In this document: piece by piece, positions 11,271 through 49,701 of the stretch
Position numbering within the stretch: the stretch's first letter is position 1
How the letters are laid out: each line of letters begins with the position of its first letter
Assembly: GCF_901709675.1 (NCBI RefSeq)
Contig: NC_051097.1
Span: forward strand, 8,968,039-9,032,038
Length of the DNA stretch: 64,000 nt
Reading direction: 5' to 3'
Source of the DNA: Syngnathus acus
Taxonomy: Eukaryota; Chordata; Actinopteri; Syngnathiformes; Syngnathidae
Made by a program: the position numbers and the translations under genes
The notes under the pieces: generated by a model
The model's database searches: none
Seen by the model: only the letters and a program-made list of their open reading frames with translations
Told to the model about the DNA's origin: nothing

Positions 11271-11825
11271 CGATGAGCATCGCTATGCTCGCCAGGCAGC
11301 TTGCTGCTGCTCAGGGAGGGAGGGGGAGCGCTGCTCACATTCAACTCTCTGCTATTGGGCAGTCACGAACACATGACCACGCATACAGTATTGAGTATTG
11401 CATTGTCATGTTCGTATTCGAGCAGTTGCAAATTTGCAACTGGTCCTGTAAAAGGGCATCACACATGACACATTGAGACGTGCATAAAAATCAGCACCAT
11501 GGAGAGATCCCAATGCAATCATTTTCTGTGGTTGTTTAACGTAGAAGAAAATCAACCGTTAAATGAATGACAGATGTTTTTGAAATTGAAATGAACAACT
11601 CTTTGTGATTATTATTCCAAAGGTGCTTAAACATGACCCAAAGATTATCCAAGGAAACCAGGACAACATGTATAGAACTGCAAGCATCGCTCAACTCAGT
11701 TCAGGTCAGTGTTCATGACTCAACAATAAAGGAGCTGGGACAAGAAAAAAAAAAAAGAAGGTTCACCTTATTTATAAAATAAATAAATAAAGAAAGAAAT
11801 AAGACTTTTGGGGGAAAATGTATTG

Positions 11826-11870
11826 CACTGGCGGAGCTAGGGGGGGGCATGTGGGGCACTGCCCTCCTTT
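11826..11870 (-). repeat. Dispersed element end (CACTGGCGGAGCTA type)
   Basis: The sequence beginning CACTGGCGGAGCTAG, followed by a G-run and GGCACTGCCC, is the reverse complement of segments in two lrp13-like introns (near 59980-60030 and 60765-60810). Three diverged copies in one window point to the end of a small mobile element. The family is not identified. Confidence 0.5.
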
Positions 11871-14800
11871 TGAAATATGGGGACATTCTCTTGTTTTGCG
11901 GGATTTTTTCTTTTACTTTTGGGGGATTTGTAAAAAAAAAAAAAATGATGCTTATTATGCAGCCTTATCTCATGTTTACACCCACAACTGAAATCTTCTA
12001 ATCATTGTAGTCACTGCATGCACAAGTGTTGTCTAAGCACTCCTTCCTCCAATGCACCCCGCTCTATTGATCATCTATCAATGTGAATGTGGTCGATATG
12101 CAACGATTGGCAACTATTTAATGCACCAAAAACAGCTGCATAGATGTTTTGAGGTTTTCCACTCCTCACTGTTCTGCAAGTGCAGGACAAACTGAGTAGA
12201 AAAAAAGAAGTTGCGGCATGAAAGCGCCGTGTCTATTTTTAGCACCGTATCCCATGTAAATGAACACAATCCGAGCCACGCCCCTTCCCCATTTTCCATC
12301 GTCCTTGAGCATGCCGGACTTTTACATGTTGGGTCTTCGCGGAGGGTCACAGACAGTGTGGTGTGATGAGTGGGTCTGGGTGGGGTCCTGCAACAAGAGC
12401 CGCTGAACCGGTCGGAGCGAGTTCAAGGCTCCAACGCAGTGCAGAAAGGTGCTGAAATGACTACAAGCCAATGCGCTCAGCCAAATCTGGCCCATCAATT
12501 AGCTTGACCAAAAGTTCTCAAGTCCCAAAACAGTGTTGTAATGCAGATGCTTGTTGTTTGTCATATGCTGGATACAAGGACAGCGTGACCTCGCGGAGAG
12601 CTGACGCGTGGCTGACTAGCACATCCACACTGTTGCCATGTTGCAAATGAGCTGACTAAGCAGAAACACGGACATCAGGATACCTACAGCGCTCAAACTG
12701 TTGACATTCGATTATTTTCTTGCCTTGACAGCGGTCCAATTCTATTTATTTCATTTTCTTTTAGGTCATCTCAATGCAAAGCCTTATTATCCAGCTAATC
12801 TAGAATTTTCCGTCACATAAATTTGATTAGGATAGTTTTGGGCTTGATTCAATTTAAAAGATGAATCACGACACAGTCGACAAGCCGTCTGCCTGTCTGC
12901 CTGCCTCGCAAACACCGTGGGTCGTCTTGTTCACAGCCATAACATTATTGCCACTTCGACCTCGACAACAAATCGATCTTCCACACGCAGGATCATTTAC
13001 CTCACTGACAAGTGCGGCGGCCTTCACAGGACGGCAACATGTGCCACATTTAAACCTGCAGCTGTCAATTTGTCTTCAAAATGTGATTTTTGGAGGGAGG
13101 GGCGAGTGGCATTTCTGTGGTTCAGGGTTTGACAGTTTACCTCCATTAGTTTGGGATAAACAAGTCAGTAGCCTGCTACATCATTGCTGCAAATTTTCTT
13201 TTTTTTTTTTTAGGCCTAATTTCCTAGAATTTGTATTTATTGATTTATTTATTTATATATTAATATTTATTCGTATATCATTTAATTGATTTATTTTAAT
13301 TTTTCAACAATATTTGGCCCTTTATTCTAGGACGTCCACATTGATCCTCAGTGTCCCGGGATGAATGAAAAGCAGAATAGCAGAGCGGTGCAAAGGTTAT
13401 CTCAAGATATGTCGAGGTAAGCAAGGTGTGACGGGATGTGTGGGATGAAGTTACTGTGTGTGCTTGTGCGGGACGGTGATGCCGTCCGTCTGTGTACAGT
13501 GGCAAGGAACAAATGAGCGACAAGGGTGGGTATGGGAGGGAGGAGGGTGGGGGGGTGCATAGGTGAGGAGAAAGGGAGGGGTTAGACTGCAGTTTATCTG
13601 CAATGCATCACTAGCTCTCTCGCTCTGTCTCTCTCTCTCGGGTGCAGAGCTTTTCGACACCCACTCTGACTCACATCTTATTATTTTACAGGCAGCATCA
13701 CTAATATTAGTTAAAGCTGATTTTCTCCACCGGCCAATTAGATGTTTGCGGTCATGAGGTGGTTACTTAAATTGTTGAAAAATGGCCGTGGAACCATGTG
13801 ATTTCTCACAGCCAATCAGCAAAAAGATCATGTCAATCAATAAATAAAGCTTCAAGCGCCCCAAAATAATCGAATCTCGCCCTGAGGAGGAAGTCACTGA
13901 TCAGGAAAAGGCGAGCAGATTAAAATGTATCAATAAATCGGACACCTTATTCCTCTATTGGTGTCATACTGTTTATTTATAAGGATGCAACCAACGTTTC
14001 TTTTGTAACATAGTTTCATCAGAAAGAACAAAAATGCAATATTTATAAAGTAGAGCCATGTTTTGGCAATATTAGTCCATCAATATAGTCATCTCCTGTG
14101 CTGGAATGCATTTCACTTTCATCACTCGGATTGTGTCACAATCAAACGAAAAACTCCATTTCCAGTCTTCCGATATCCCGGAGTGTGGCCTCTTGTTGAA
14201 ATCTGCAGAGTCACTCATCACCCTCCTTTTCTGCAACCCTCCCCTCTCCCTCCCTCTTTGCACGTCTCCACCGACACACACACACACACACACCATCACC
14301 GCCCGTCACACTTTAAATATTTTGTAGGTTCTTTTTAGGAGTCAGCGGGTGTACTTCATTGAACTCGCTGCTTTGCAGTATTATCACATTGAATTATGTA
14401 TGGCTGGCAATTGCTCACCCTTGTGTTGGGACGATCACATGACTCTCTGGACCCTGATTTTGGATCAAGTATCACAGAGTCACGACTGAAATGAATGGCT
14501 TGAAATCCAATGCTGTTGCTAACTGGAATCGTTGAGCATTCTGCAGCAGAATATACGACCTTGGCTACCCAGAAAAAAAGTCGATTTATTTATTTAGTAA
14601 ATAGAACTAAGAAATTGGCTTCCATCCGCAGTTTGAGAAAAAAAAAATTGTGTCTGAATATGAGTGAGGGACAACATATTGCAAAGTACATGGGTGCTAC
14701 AACAGAACCCTGAGGTACTCCCTTTATGAAATCGTCTATCATTCTATCTATTTCCTATAGCAACTCTCCTTTTCGGGTGAGACAAAATCTCAGAAAACAA

Positions 14801-16339
14801 TCTCAGCAACGCTCATAGATGATGAAATTTTTTGCTAGCTTAGTCGCAAACAAAACGGCAGGCATAAGGCAATCTCTTGAGTCTCCCACTCAAATTTGCT
14901 TTGCATTATTAAACATCGTCTTGGGTTATGTCGAGACAGCGTCTTTTCCACCGATGATCATCTCAGCTCCCAATGGCCTCTTGTCTACATGTCACATGAG
15001 TCTGTTTTGAACTTTAAGTTATTTTTTGTTAATTATGTATTTTTTCTCATATATAAATGCATGTGTGTATATATACACATGCAGGTGTACCTAATATTGT
15101 GCCCAGTGATCCCACATGTCCTCGAGGTTTAGTCGCATTGCAAACGTCTCTGGGGCAAGTCAGTGAGCTGCAGCTGAATGGGAGAGGAAGGTGGAGTTGT
15201 GCTGCAGAGGCTGAGCTGCAGAATCCTGATACAGCTCAACCACAGTTTGCGAGCTATCTATTCTACTCTCATTACGTTAATGTGCCTGCTGCGGCAGCAG
15301 AAGCAAATAGAAAGTTGGATTGCAGAACAGACACTTTTTGGGATCGAATATTTAATTCAATCAAAAAAAGCAATTTTTTTTATTGCATTTTTGAATGACC
15401 AAGCAATCATAATTGATTTATTTGTAAGTGATCCGCTCGTAAACCCAGATAATTATACACTACAATGTGGTTAGTCAGAGAATGCCGTCGGCCATGTGCA
15501 CCATGTGGCGTCCGTTTCGATCGCTCAGTTTGATAGCAAGTGATTGCTGAGCGTTGCCCGGGGTAAATTTATTTACAAGCCATAATTGGTTCGCTAGCAG
15601 CACCCAATGTTAAGTCCGTGGAGGCCATCGTCCTGCTAATGAGCACAGATTGTCTTGAGACACTTCCCTCAAAGGCCATGAGTTTCCGAGAAAACACAAT
15701 AATAGCTTTTTAGGAAAACAATTAGGGTTTAATAGAGTGATGTCATTTAATATATACACATACACATTTACTGCATGAGTTTGAAATATATTTAAAACTG
15801 CCTGCCCGCTGGGTACAGGTTTTTTCTGCAAGGAAGCAGATGTTGCTGCTTGAAAGGCCGACAATCAGCTTGCTTAGCAAATCAGCAATGTGTCTTGTCA
15901 TTCGTTTTTTGTTTTTTAAATGCTACCTGCCCACATTTCCCTGAGGACTTCCCCCCTTGCCGTTGCATCTGACGCTACATTATGCACGGAGATTGTTTGC
16001 TGCACTCGACTCACTCAAGCGATGCAGTTTCATAAAAAATAGAAGCGAGAAAACCAGTTGGGTTTTCCCCCATGAATGTGACTCATAGGAGTGTTATCTG
16101 AGCCCGGTGACTCAGTTTTTGCTCTGTTTGTGACAATCCTTTGTACGCTACAAGGTCTCCTGGTGTGCATTTCAATTGCTAGTTTGATGCTAATTTATGC
16201 CGCTATGCTGTCTTTCGGCAACTGCGCTTTGCCTCCGGGGTGGAAATGTCTTTGGGCACCACTTTTCTTAATTTTTGCACGAACTTTATCTGTGAAGCAA
16301 AACTTTTTCACCTGAATCAACCTGTTTGTTACATGTTGA

Positions 16340-16353
16340 CTGCCGTCTAGTGG
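16340..16353 (-). promoter_or_regulatory. CTCF-like core motif
   Basis: The minus strand reads CCACTAGACGGCAG in the nefm-ank1 spacer. It is a good but imperfect match to the CTCF core. Confidence 0.35.
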
Positions 16354-17188
16354 TGAAGGGTGGAATTACAACAAGATTGTTTTTTTTTTTCTGATTTTCA
16401 AGAATTAATCAAGTAGCATCTGTACATTTATTTTGATTTTTGAATTATCATAGAATGCCAGATGTAAATACTTATAGGGGGGCATGTATGGAGCCATAGA
16501 GTCTCCACCCCTTTTCTAAATGATGCTGTAAAGCCAGTCAGACTAGCATATCCCAGCTGAGTAAGCTGTCTCTTTGATTTGGTCATTGTGCGCACGCTCA
16601 CACAGTTGTGCAAAGGTGAGTGGGCCAATGGCAATGCTTCTTCTTGCATATTTCATGAGGCTGCGGAAAACTGCAGTACAGTAGTTAAGTGCGAGCGGGA
16701 AGTGCAACTGTCGCATTGAGAGGACGCAATAAGACAAATGTTAGCAAAATGACATGCACATTTAGTGAGATATTCAAAAGCATTATTGGGAATTAATTTA
16801 TAATTTGTCTCCATTTAGTTGCTATTTGATGCACAATTATTTATTCCCACCGCTTGTGCGCTGATCTTTTGCCGTTATTGCCTTGGAATATTTTTTTTTG
16901 TGCATTGGTTACGCAATGTACCCCAAAATTTAAGACCGAGTGCTTTAATATGTCTAATGTGTGTGTGTGTATATATATATACAAAAACTGTTTTGATCAG
17001 AATACAATTAATAAAATGCTAGCCTGCATTGACTCAACATTTTGTGAAGAACAAAAGTAAAAAGTTAACAGAAAAACTATCCTAACCAAATGAAGTACAT
17101 GAAAAATCAACTAAATACATTTTGCCACTGGCCATTTAAATTGAAAGAAAATGATGTTGGTTTCCTTTTAGTTTTCAATTATCATTCA

Positions 17189-17189
<1 letters not shown>

Positions 17190-17218
<29 letters not shown>
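17190..17218. repeat. Poly-C tract
   Basis: A 29-base run of C followed by alternating AC. Length is likely to vary and to be error-prone in assembly. Confidence 0.9.
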
Positions 17219-17219
<1 letters not shown>

Positions 17220-19910
17220 CACACACACGCACATGCATGCGGCTACGAATAGGACCACACAACTCTGGTCTATTTCCGCTTGCGTCCCCTTCAGTGACGT
17301 CCCAACAACCTCTGCGTGCTCTCTTCTCGTCCGGCTCAGTCGGGCCAACGCCCAATTGCTGCAGTGCAGCTCGCTCCTCTCCCAGAAAATCAAAATGACC
17401 CCCTCCCTCCTTCTCGTCTCCTCTGCCTGAGCATCCTTTGCCTCTCTTACTCGCACTATTCCTGATGCAGCCATGGGACACGTGGGATTTATGCATTTAG
17501 CAATCTTAAAACCTTAAAAGTAAAAAAAACAAAAAAGAGAGTGAAGAGTAAACTTCAAGTGATAGTAGTGATACCTGTTATAATGATGTACATACAGGTA
17601 ACAATGTATAGAAGCAAGTCTGACTGTTGGTGTACCGCTTGTGGTACAAGGGCTCCCTCTTGTGGTACACCAAAGAATCACAGAATTCTTTTTTTTTTTT
17701 TTTTTAAATACCATATAAATGCTCAAATTGTACATATTGTTAGAGTCGTTGGATACGAAACATGAAAAAGCAAAAGACAGGTGCCTGTTTCCTTGTCATG
17801 ATGACCTTTGAACTTTATCCCATTGAATCTTTGGGAGCACACAGTGCAGAGCAAATCCACTTAGGGGGATGAAAGTCGGGTAAAAACGGGCCCAGTCGAT
17901 GGACATTGATCGAGAGCGGCACAAGATTTGTCCTCAAGTGCTCCGGGGCTGTTCACTCTCTAGAATAGCAAAGTCAGCAGATTTCTTTGTGGAGTGCAAA
18001 GTGCCAAAAATGGAAAATAATGAAATATAACGTTGTTTTGCTATTAGCTGATAGAAGAAGTTCACGTGTGCTGTTCATCAGCGTGGTTTGCACTACTCTG
18101 CACGATTGTGCCATCTTGGCTTCCACGCGTTGATGCTGAGATGATTTCTGGACGAGCGCCAGGCCTTGTTTTTGCCCTGCAGCTCTTGAATTCTCACAAG
18201 AGTGTGTCTGGCATGGCTCGATGGGTCTTAATGGAGGGGTGGGCGTGCAAAGCCTGAGAATGATAAAGGGTCGCTAGACTTGTTGATTTTTTTTTTGCAA
18301 GGCGATGGATGAGCTGCAAATCAAATGTTTTTTGTGAGTCATTCCAGCAGACAGGTTCGCAATGAGAATGTTGGAAAAGCGGGGTGTTATTTTGTCAATG
18401 GCAGACTTGCAACACTGCCAGATGTCTCAGGAATGCAAAGTCATAGCACATATGAAATTTGAAATCAAATAATCATCATGTATGGACAATTTAGAGTTGC
18501 CTAAGAGTTTTTTAGAATGTTTTCCCCAATTGAATGTTTTAACAATGAAGTGAAGTAATTCAAAATACCATGCGTCGCATTTTACTGCAGGGCTTGGCTT
18601 ATTATGGTTGAATTTAAACAAGAGGCTCCTCCTAAACATTTTATTCTGGTGGCCCCTTATTGCTGGTTCATTTACTGAAACGTTAGTGACATCTAAAGTT
18701 GTACCTGTGGAAGTGCAGCAGTAGGAAAATAAATAAATAAATAAAATATATAAATATATATTTGCCTGTGTTGGATTTAGTCCCAAAAAGCAAGCGACTC
18801 TGCTGTGTGGTCACATCTCCGATATCAAACAATTGGCATCTAAAAATAACCACAAGATTGAACCAAAGATAGAAGCGCAGAAAAATAATAATAAAATAAT
18901 TAAAAAATAAAAGTTGAGGCAGCGTAACTTGCGCATAATGGCAATTAAAGCACTTTCATTTACAATACTGTCACTGAGTCATTAGCTGATTCATGCCACG
19001 GAATATTAATATTCATACACTAGAAAGGGGTTTGGCTGGATGGATCAATTGATGGACATACGGACAGACAGACGGACGCTTTGAATTGCAGTAATCTCAA
19101 AACGCCACTAAAGGGTGCTCACACAAAGCTTGACATGGGGATGTTGCAAGGTAGAGAGAGAAAAGATCAAAAAGTTTTAATATACTATTTGTGACCTTTA
19201 GTGGAGTCATAAAATAGGCTGCACCATCTAATACCTACCCCCCCCCTACACACACACACACAAAAAGCTTTAAAAAAATGAGGCCAGAGATATGTTTATC
19301 TTTTTTTTATTTTGATTTTACTGTAATGTTGCACGTAACCATGACTTGCGGATCTGCTGCGGTTTGCAGGAAAAAACAACTAATATATGCATGTCCTTGA
19401 AAATCCTCCAGAGCCCACTAAAATGTCCCTGAGGCTAAAAGGAAATAATTAAAGCGCCTTCATGTTGATCATAAATGAATTAACGTCCTCCTTAACATTA
19501 GAAGAGAGGCAGATGCAAAACAACTTTTAACAAGACGTCCAGTTTTGTTTTATTTTCAACACAATCCCAAGTAATTTAAGGGTGTGCACACTTTATCTTG
19601 TTCATTTTTATTTCCCCTTTTGAAATTTTTTTCATGCAGTATAGTCCATGCTCGGTCAGCCACCATCAATTGGACTAAGCATGAACCGAGCTGTCATCGG
19701 AATTATTAATCGTCAAGTAATCGTTTTTTTTTTTCCAGAGCCACTTTTAAATTGTTTCCGCCTGCTTGACTGGATTAGATGGAATTAACATTGTTTCGAA
19801 TGAATATTTAGTATCTGTCCCTGGTTTTGTCACACGCTCTCTCCTGCTTTGACAGTGTGTGCTGCACTTTGTTATGCAACGGCGTGAAGAAAGATGATGT
19901 TGCACGGGAA

Positions 19911-19928
19911 GGGGGGGGGGGGGGGGGG
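19911..19928. repeat. Poly-G tract
   Basis: An 18-base run of G upstream of ank1. Confidence 0.9.
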
Positions 19929-20769
19929 AGATGAGGTAGGGAGAAAGCCTCCATTCCTTTTTCCTATTTCTCTCTGCAGGTGTAGAAAGTCATTATCAAA
20001 ACTTACTGCTGTCTGTTTTTAAGGAAGTGAAGAAATTTTAAGAAACAGATTTGTCCCATTAAAGTTAATTGTAAATTAAAAATGGATTACACAACAGAGC
20101 ATTTTGGGAGAGGGAGCGGGGGTGATATTTACTGACCAAAAGATGATTGGTGTTTTAATTATTTTGCAAGCATCTGTCTTACTATTTTTACCCTCCTTGA
20201 GGGAGGGGTGGCATGGAAAATCCTCATCCAGGAGATGGGGGTGGGGTTGGGGGGATGGCATGAAAGCATTCTGCAGCATTCTGCTTCTTTGTACCTGGAA
20301 TGGGCGACTCTGTCGGATGACAAAAAGCGCCATGCGGAAGAAAATGCTCAAATGGGGATGCTGGGCGGATTAAAACAAACAAGAGGGAGATTCACGGCAG
20401 GATTCCACTCACTTGCAAACACGGGACTGCGTGCTGGTCTCCGGGAGCAACGTGGGGAGAGAGAGAGAGAGAGAGAGGAGGGGGTGAGGGTGAGGAAGGG
20501 GGGGGGGGCAATTCAGCGCAGTGCGAGCGACTGAGTGGCCGCATCAGCACCACTAGCTGTAGCATCTTGAAGCTGACGTGTGGCTTGTGGCTGCCGTAGC
20601 ATCTCCATCGGTTGTACATAGGAGGGGCTGGCGGGGAGGTGTGACAGCACACGCATGCCGCGGTGGAAAGCCGAGGGGAGCTAGTCGGGGGGCTCGACGG
20701 GGGGCTCGGGGGACAAGAGGGAACGGGGACGACTGGTAGCAGCAGAAGAAGTGTAGCAGCAGCGGCACC

Positions 20770-46460
<25,691 letters not shown>

Positions 46461-49400
46461 AACACAACACACACAACCTGGTCCATGAGGTACGCGATTC
46501 CCACAAGCACTTGCGTATCCCAGTGCTTGGAGAGAAAAAATAAATAAATACCAGAGCAGATCCCATGTTCATTTTAATACACACCCTCAATTTGATGAAG
46601 TCCTCTAAAGTAGTGCTATATTTTGGTAGAAACAAACTTGATTTTGTGTCTTTTAGGACAAGAGAGCCACTGCCAAAGCTTCCTCCACAAAACCACATTC
46701 GGAGCGCAAAGGAAAGTGAGCGACGACACACAGACTACCAAAACAAGGAGTTACCTAAGCCCTCCACATGTGAAACACTTCCAGAGGAAAAACAAAATGT
46801 GTTGAAGAGATCAACTTGTAGTTTTATAACATTTGTAAAGTATCACTTCAACTAAAGCATGAGCGTTTTTTTTTTTCTACAAAACAACCCCCCCGCCCAA
46901 AGAAAAAAAAAACAAAAAACAGCAAATGTCACTGAACTAAGACGACAAAAAGTGCTTCCTGTGAACTGTAACTGCATGATGACCGCTGGTGCATGACTTT
47001 GACCTTTTGAACTCTCATTATCCACAAGCTGAAGAGGGAAGGCCCACATTTGGGTCATGTGACCTTTTAATGACTCAATTGCAAATCCGCAGCCCCAAAA
47101 CAGGAGTACCCCCCCCCCCCCCACAACGACGGCCTCCGCCACTGCTTCTTTCCATGGACCTTTTTTTTTTTGTTCTGTGCGCTTGTGGTAAATATGCACT
47201 CTGCTATGTGGACGTGTGTCGCCGTACGTATGTGTGGGGTGTCTTCTCTGCCGCATGCCTTTCTCGCTGAGCCCTAACCCCTGATTGGCTCAAAGGCCCT
47301 GTGATGTCAGCACTTGGAAAGAGAGCTTGCTTTTGAGTGTCCTGTCCTTGTGTGTGCTAAATTGTTGTTGTTGTTATTTTTGCCCCCACGAAAAAAAAAT
47401 TCCTCGTGTTACGAGCTGATATATTTTTATTTTGAAGGGGGTTGATTACTTTCCATAACGCAGAGTCATCTGTGTAGCTGACATCATCTCTCCCAAAACA
47501 GTAGCCGCACTTGATATGCAGAATACGCTTCCGCACCTCTTTCCCCATCACCTTGGCTGCAGGATGTGTCCCAAAAAAAAAAAAAAATGGAGGACAGTAC
47601 AGTATTGTGCTATGATGACGTGTGATTGTGCAGGCAGCACTGTGATTGTCATCATGCTCCCCGTCCCCAGACTCGTGATGTTGTCGTCACAAAGTAAAGC
47701 ACACGCAATCGAAATGATTACGGACAGGTCAGGGTGTCGGATCGTGTGAACTCGCCGCAGCAATAAAATCCAAAACAAGCGTGATGAGCGCCGCTATAGG
47801 AAGTTCTGCATATGTTTTTTTTGTCATCGCCTCTTTGATAACACACAAAAAAAAAAAACGCGGGCTGCCTCGACCTTGACGTGAGTGAGTCAGCGAGAAA
47901 ACGCTGACACGGAATTAGTTCAGGGGGATATCAGTGTGGGATTGCAGACGCCTGAGAGATTTGCATCTGTATTTGACAGCATTTAGCATATCAAGCAGTG
48001 TTATGTTGCAGTAGCCAATACAATGATTAAATATCATTTGTTAAGTTTTCTCTGAGTTTAAGTATGTGAATTTAGAGCAGGGGTGGGGAACCTGATGTAA
48101 TATTATGGAGTATTGGGATTAAAATTTAACGGACGTATGTATCATAAAAAGAGTTGGAAGCAGGTATCCCAAACAGATTTTCTTTCATTTTTTTTTTGGC
48201 CTGTGCCATCCAATATGAGCCAATGTTTGATAATTATGGCGGAAAGCAGCTTTAATTTGTTTTTAGGATTGACTAATGGGCTGAATCAAATTCTCTTGTG
48301 GCTCGCTTGTGGCTGATGAGTTCTCCACCCCTTCCCTAAACAAATCTTGGTAAACTAATTTTCCTCTGAATTATTATTTTTTTATTAACGCAGAAACCTG
48401 ATGTTGTCATATCATGGTAGCACACGCGCACTGACCATCACTACACAAAATATGTATCCCATAAGTACTGTAAGTGCTACTGTAGCCTGACTGACTGAAT
48501 GAATGAGCACACATTTCACTTTTCTTTTCTTTTTACATGGCCAGTGCATGCACTATATTTGCCAAATATCACGTTTTCACTGGTAACATGCCACTCAGGT
48601 TTTCATTTCTGAAATTAGAAAGTGTTTTTATTTCTTGTGCAGGGCCCTACTGATTGAGTGCGAATTGTTTTTGGGTGAGAGACTATTTTGTCTGTTTAGC
48701 TTTTTGGGGGTCAGGGGTATAGGTGAAATATGATGTTTTGCGTGTGAAAGAACAAGCATGTCACTTGAAAAGATAGCGTAACGCCCAATGATGTAATTTA
48801 AAGAGTATTGTAACATTTAAAGCGTGGAGAAGAAGAATAGATCTCACCTATACTCCTTTAGAATGAATACATGACAATGTAAACGCAATATCATATTACT
48901 CTATCCTAAGGAATGCAACTGCACCCATGCACAAAAAAAAAAGATGTTTTTATGAAAATATGTGTATAAAAAAATATATATGACAAAATATATTTCATTA
49001 GAATGCTATGCACCCTCATAGAGTTGTTATGGATGTTCTTTCAGCATTATCTAGTTAGCCCAAGCCCACCATGGGGAATGTAGAGGCTATGTAGCTTTGA
49101 ACACTTTTTTTTTTGTTTTCTATCGGTCCAGAAGAAGAAGAAAAACAACAAAATGTATACAAGACTTTTAATCAGAACTATTCTGACGTAAAAATATGTA
49201 TAGATCATCTTACCCTGTACACCAGCTCAAACCATTTACAAGACTTAATAAACAAAGATGTGACATATGAGATGTATTATTCTTAAATCATTCTCAATGC
49301 ACTTTTTTTTTTATATAAAATTTATATAGAACATTTTATTTTTTCTCTGTAGTTCAATTCAAGTGAGTCTTCAACTAATCTGGGTAGGTATGCAGTTATA

Positions 49401-49540
49401 TTAAAATATGTGAAAAACACTCCGAAATGTGATAAGTATTGTGATAACGTGCTGATTGTACCGCGCGAGGATGTATTTATTTTGTTGTTTGTCGTCACTC
49501 GACTTCCGTAGCTTAAAAAAAACTACAACTTCCGGCATCT
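46461..49540. other. ank1 3' UTR and spacer before eif4ebp1
   Basis: About 3 kb without coding signal. Possible ank1 polyadenylation signals (AATAAA) occur near 46540, 47763 and 49245. Poly-C (about 47109-47122) and several poly-A tracts are present. How far the ank1 3' UTR reaches cannot be told from sequence. Confidence 0.55.
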
Positions 49541-49560
49541 GTGACGCCCCCTACTTTCAG

Positions 49561-49565
49561 CCAAT
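49561..49565 (+). promoter_or_regulatory. CCAAT box upstream of eif4ebp1
   Basis: CCAAT within CAGCCAATCACAAG, 137 bp upstream of the start codon, in a locally GC-rich stretch. It is consistent with a TATA-less housekeeping promoter. Confidence 0.4.
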
Positions 49566-49701
49566 CACAAGCCGCCGCTTCACGTGCTCGCGTAGTAGGG
49601 CTTTCTGGGTTGTTTTGGATCCAGTGGTAGCACATGGAGACAACACGGCATCACATTTGAAGCAACTTTAGTTTTACCGAGAACGCTGTCACCATCTAGG
49701 C

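Larger units (their letters stand above)
11290..20480. other. About 9 kb of intergenic DNA between divergent nefm and ank1
   Basis: No open frame here shows a recognisable protein family or a run of spliceable exons. The region holds simple repeats: CA near 14275-14292, GT/AT near 16962-16981, poly-C 17190-17218 and poly-G 19911-19928. It also has one transposon-end-like piece near 11826 and CTCF-like cores at 16340 and 17653. Because nefm and ank1 are transcribed away from each other, it should include both upstream control regions. Confidence 0.6.

Noticed and set aside
17175-17496. Open frames with poly-Gly across the poly-C tract
   Set aside because: Created by the homopolymer; no coding evidence.
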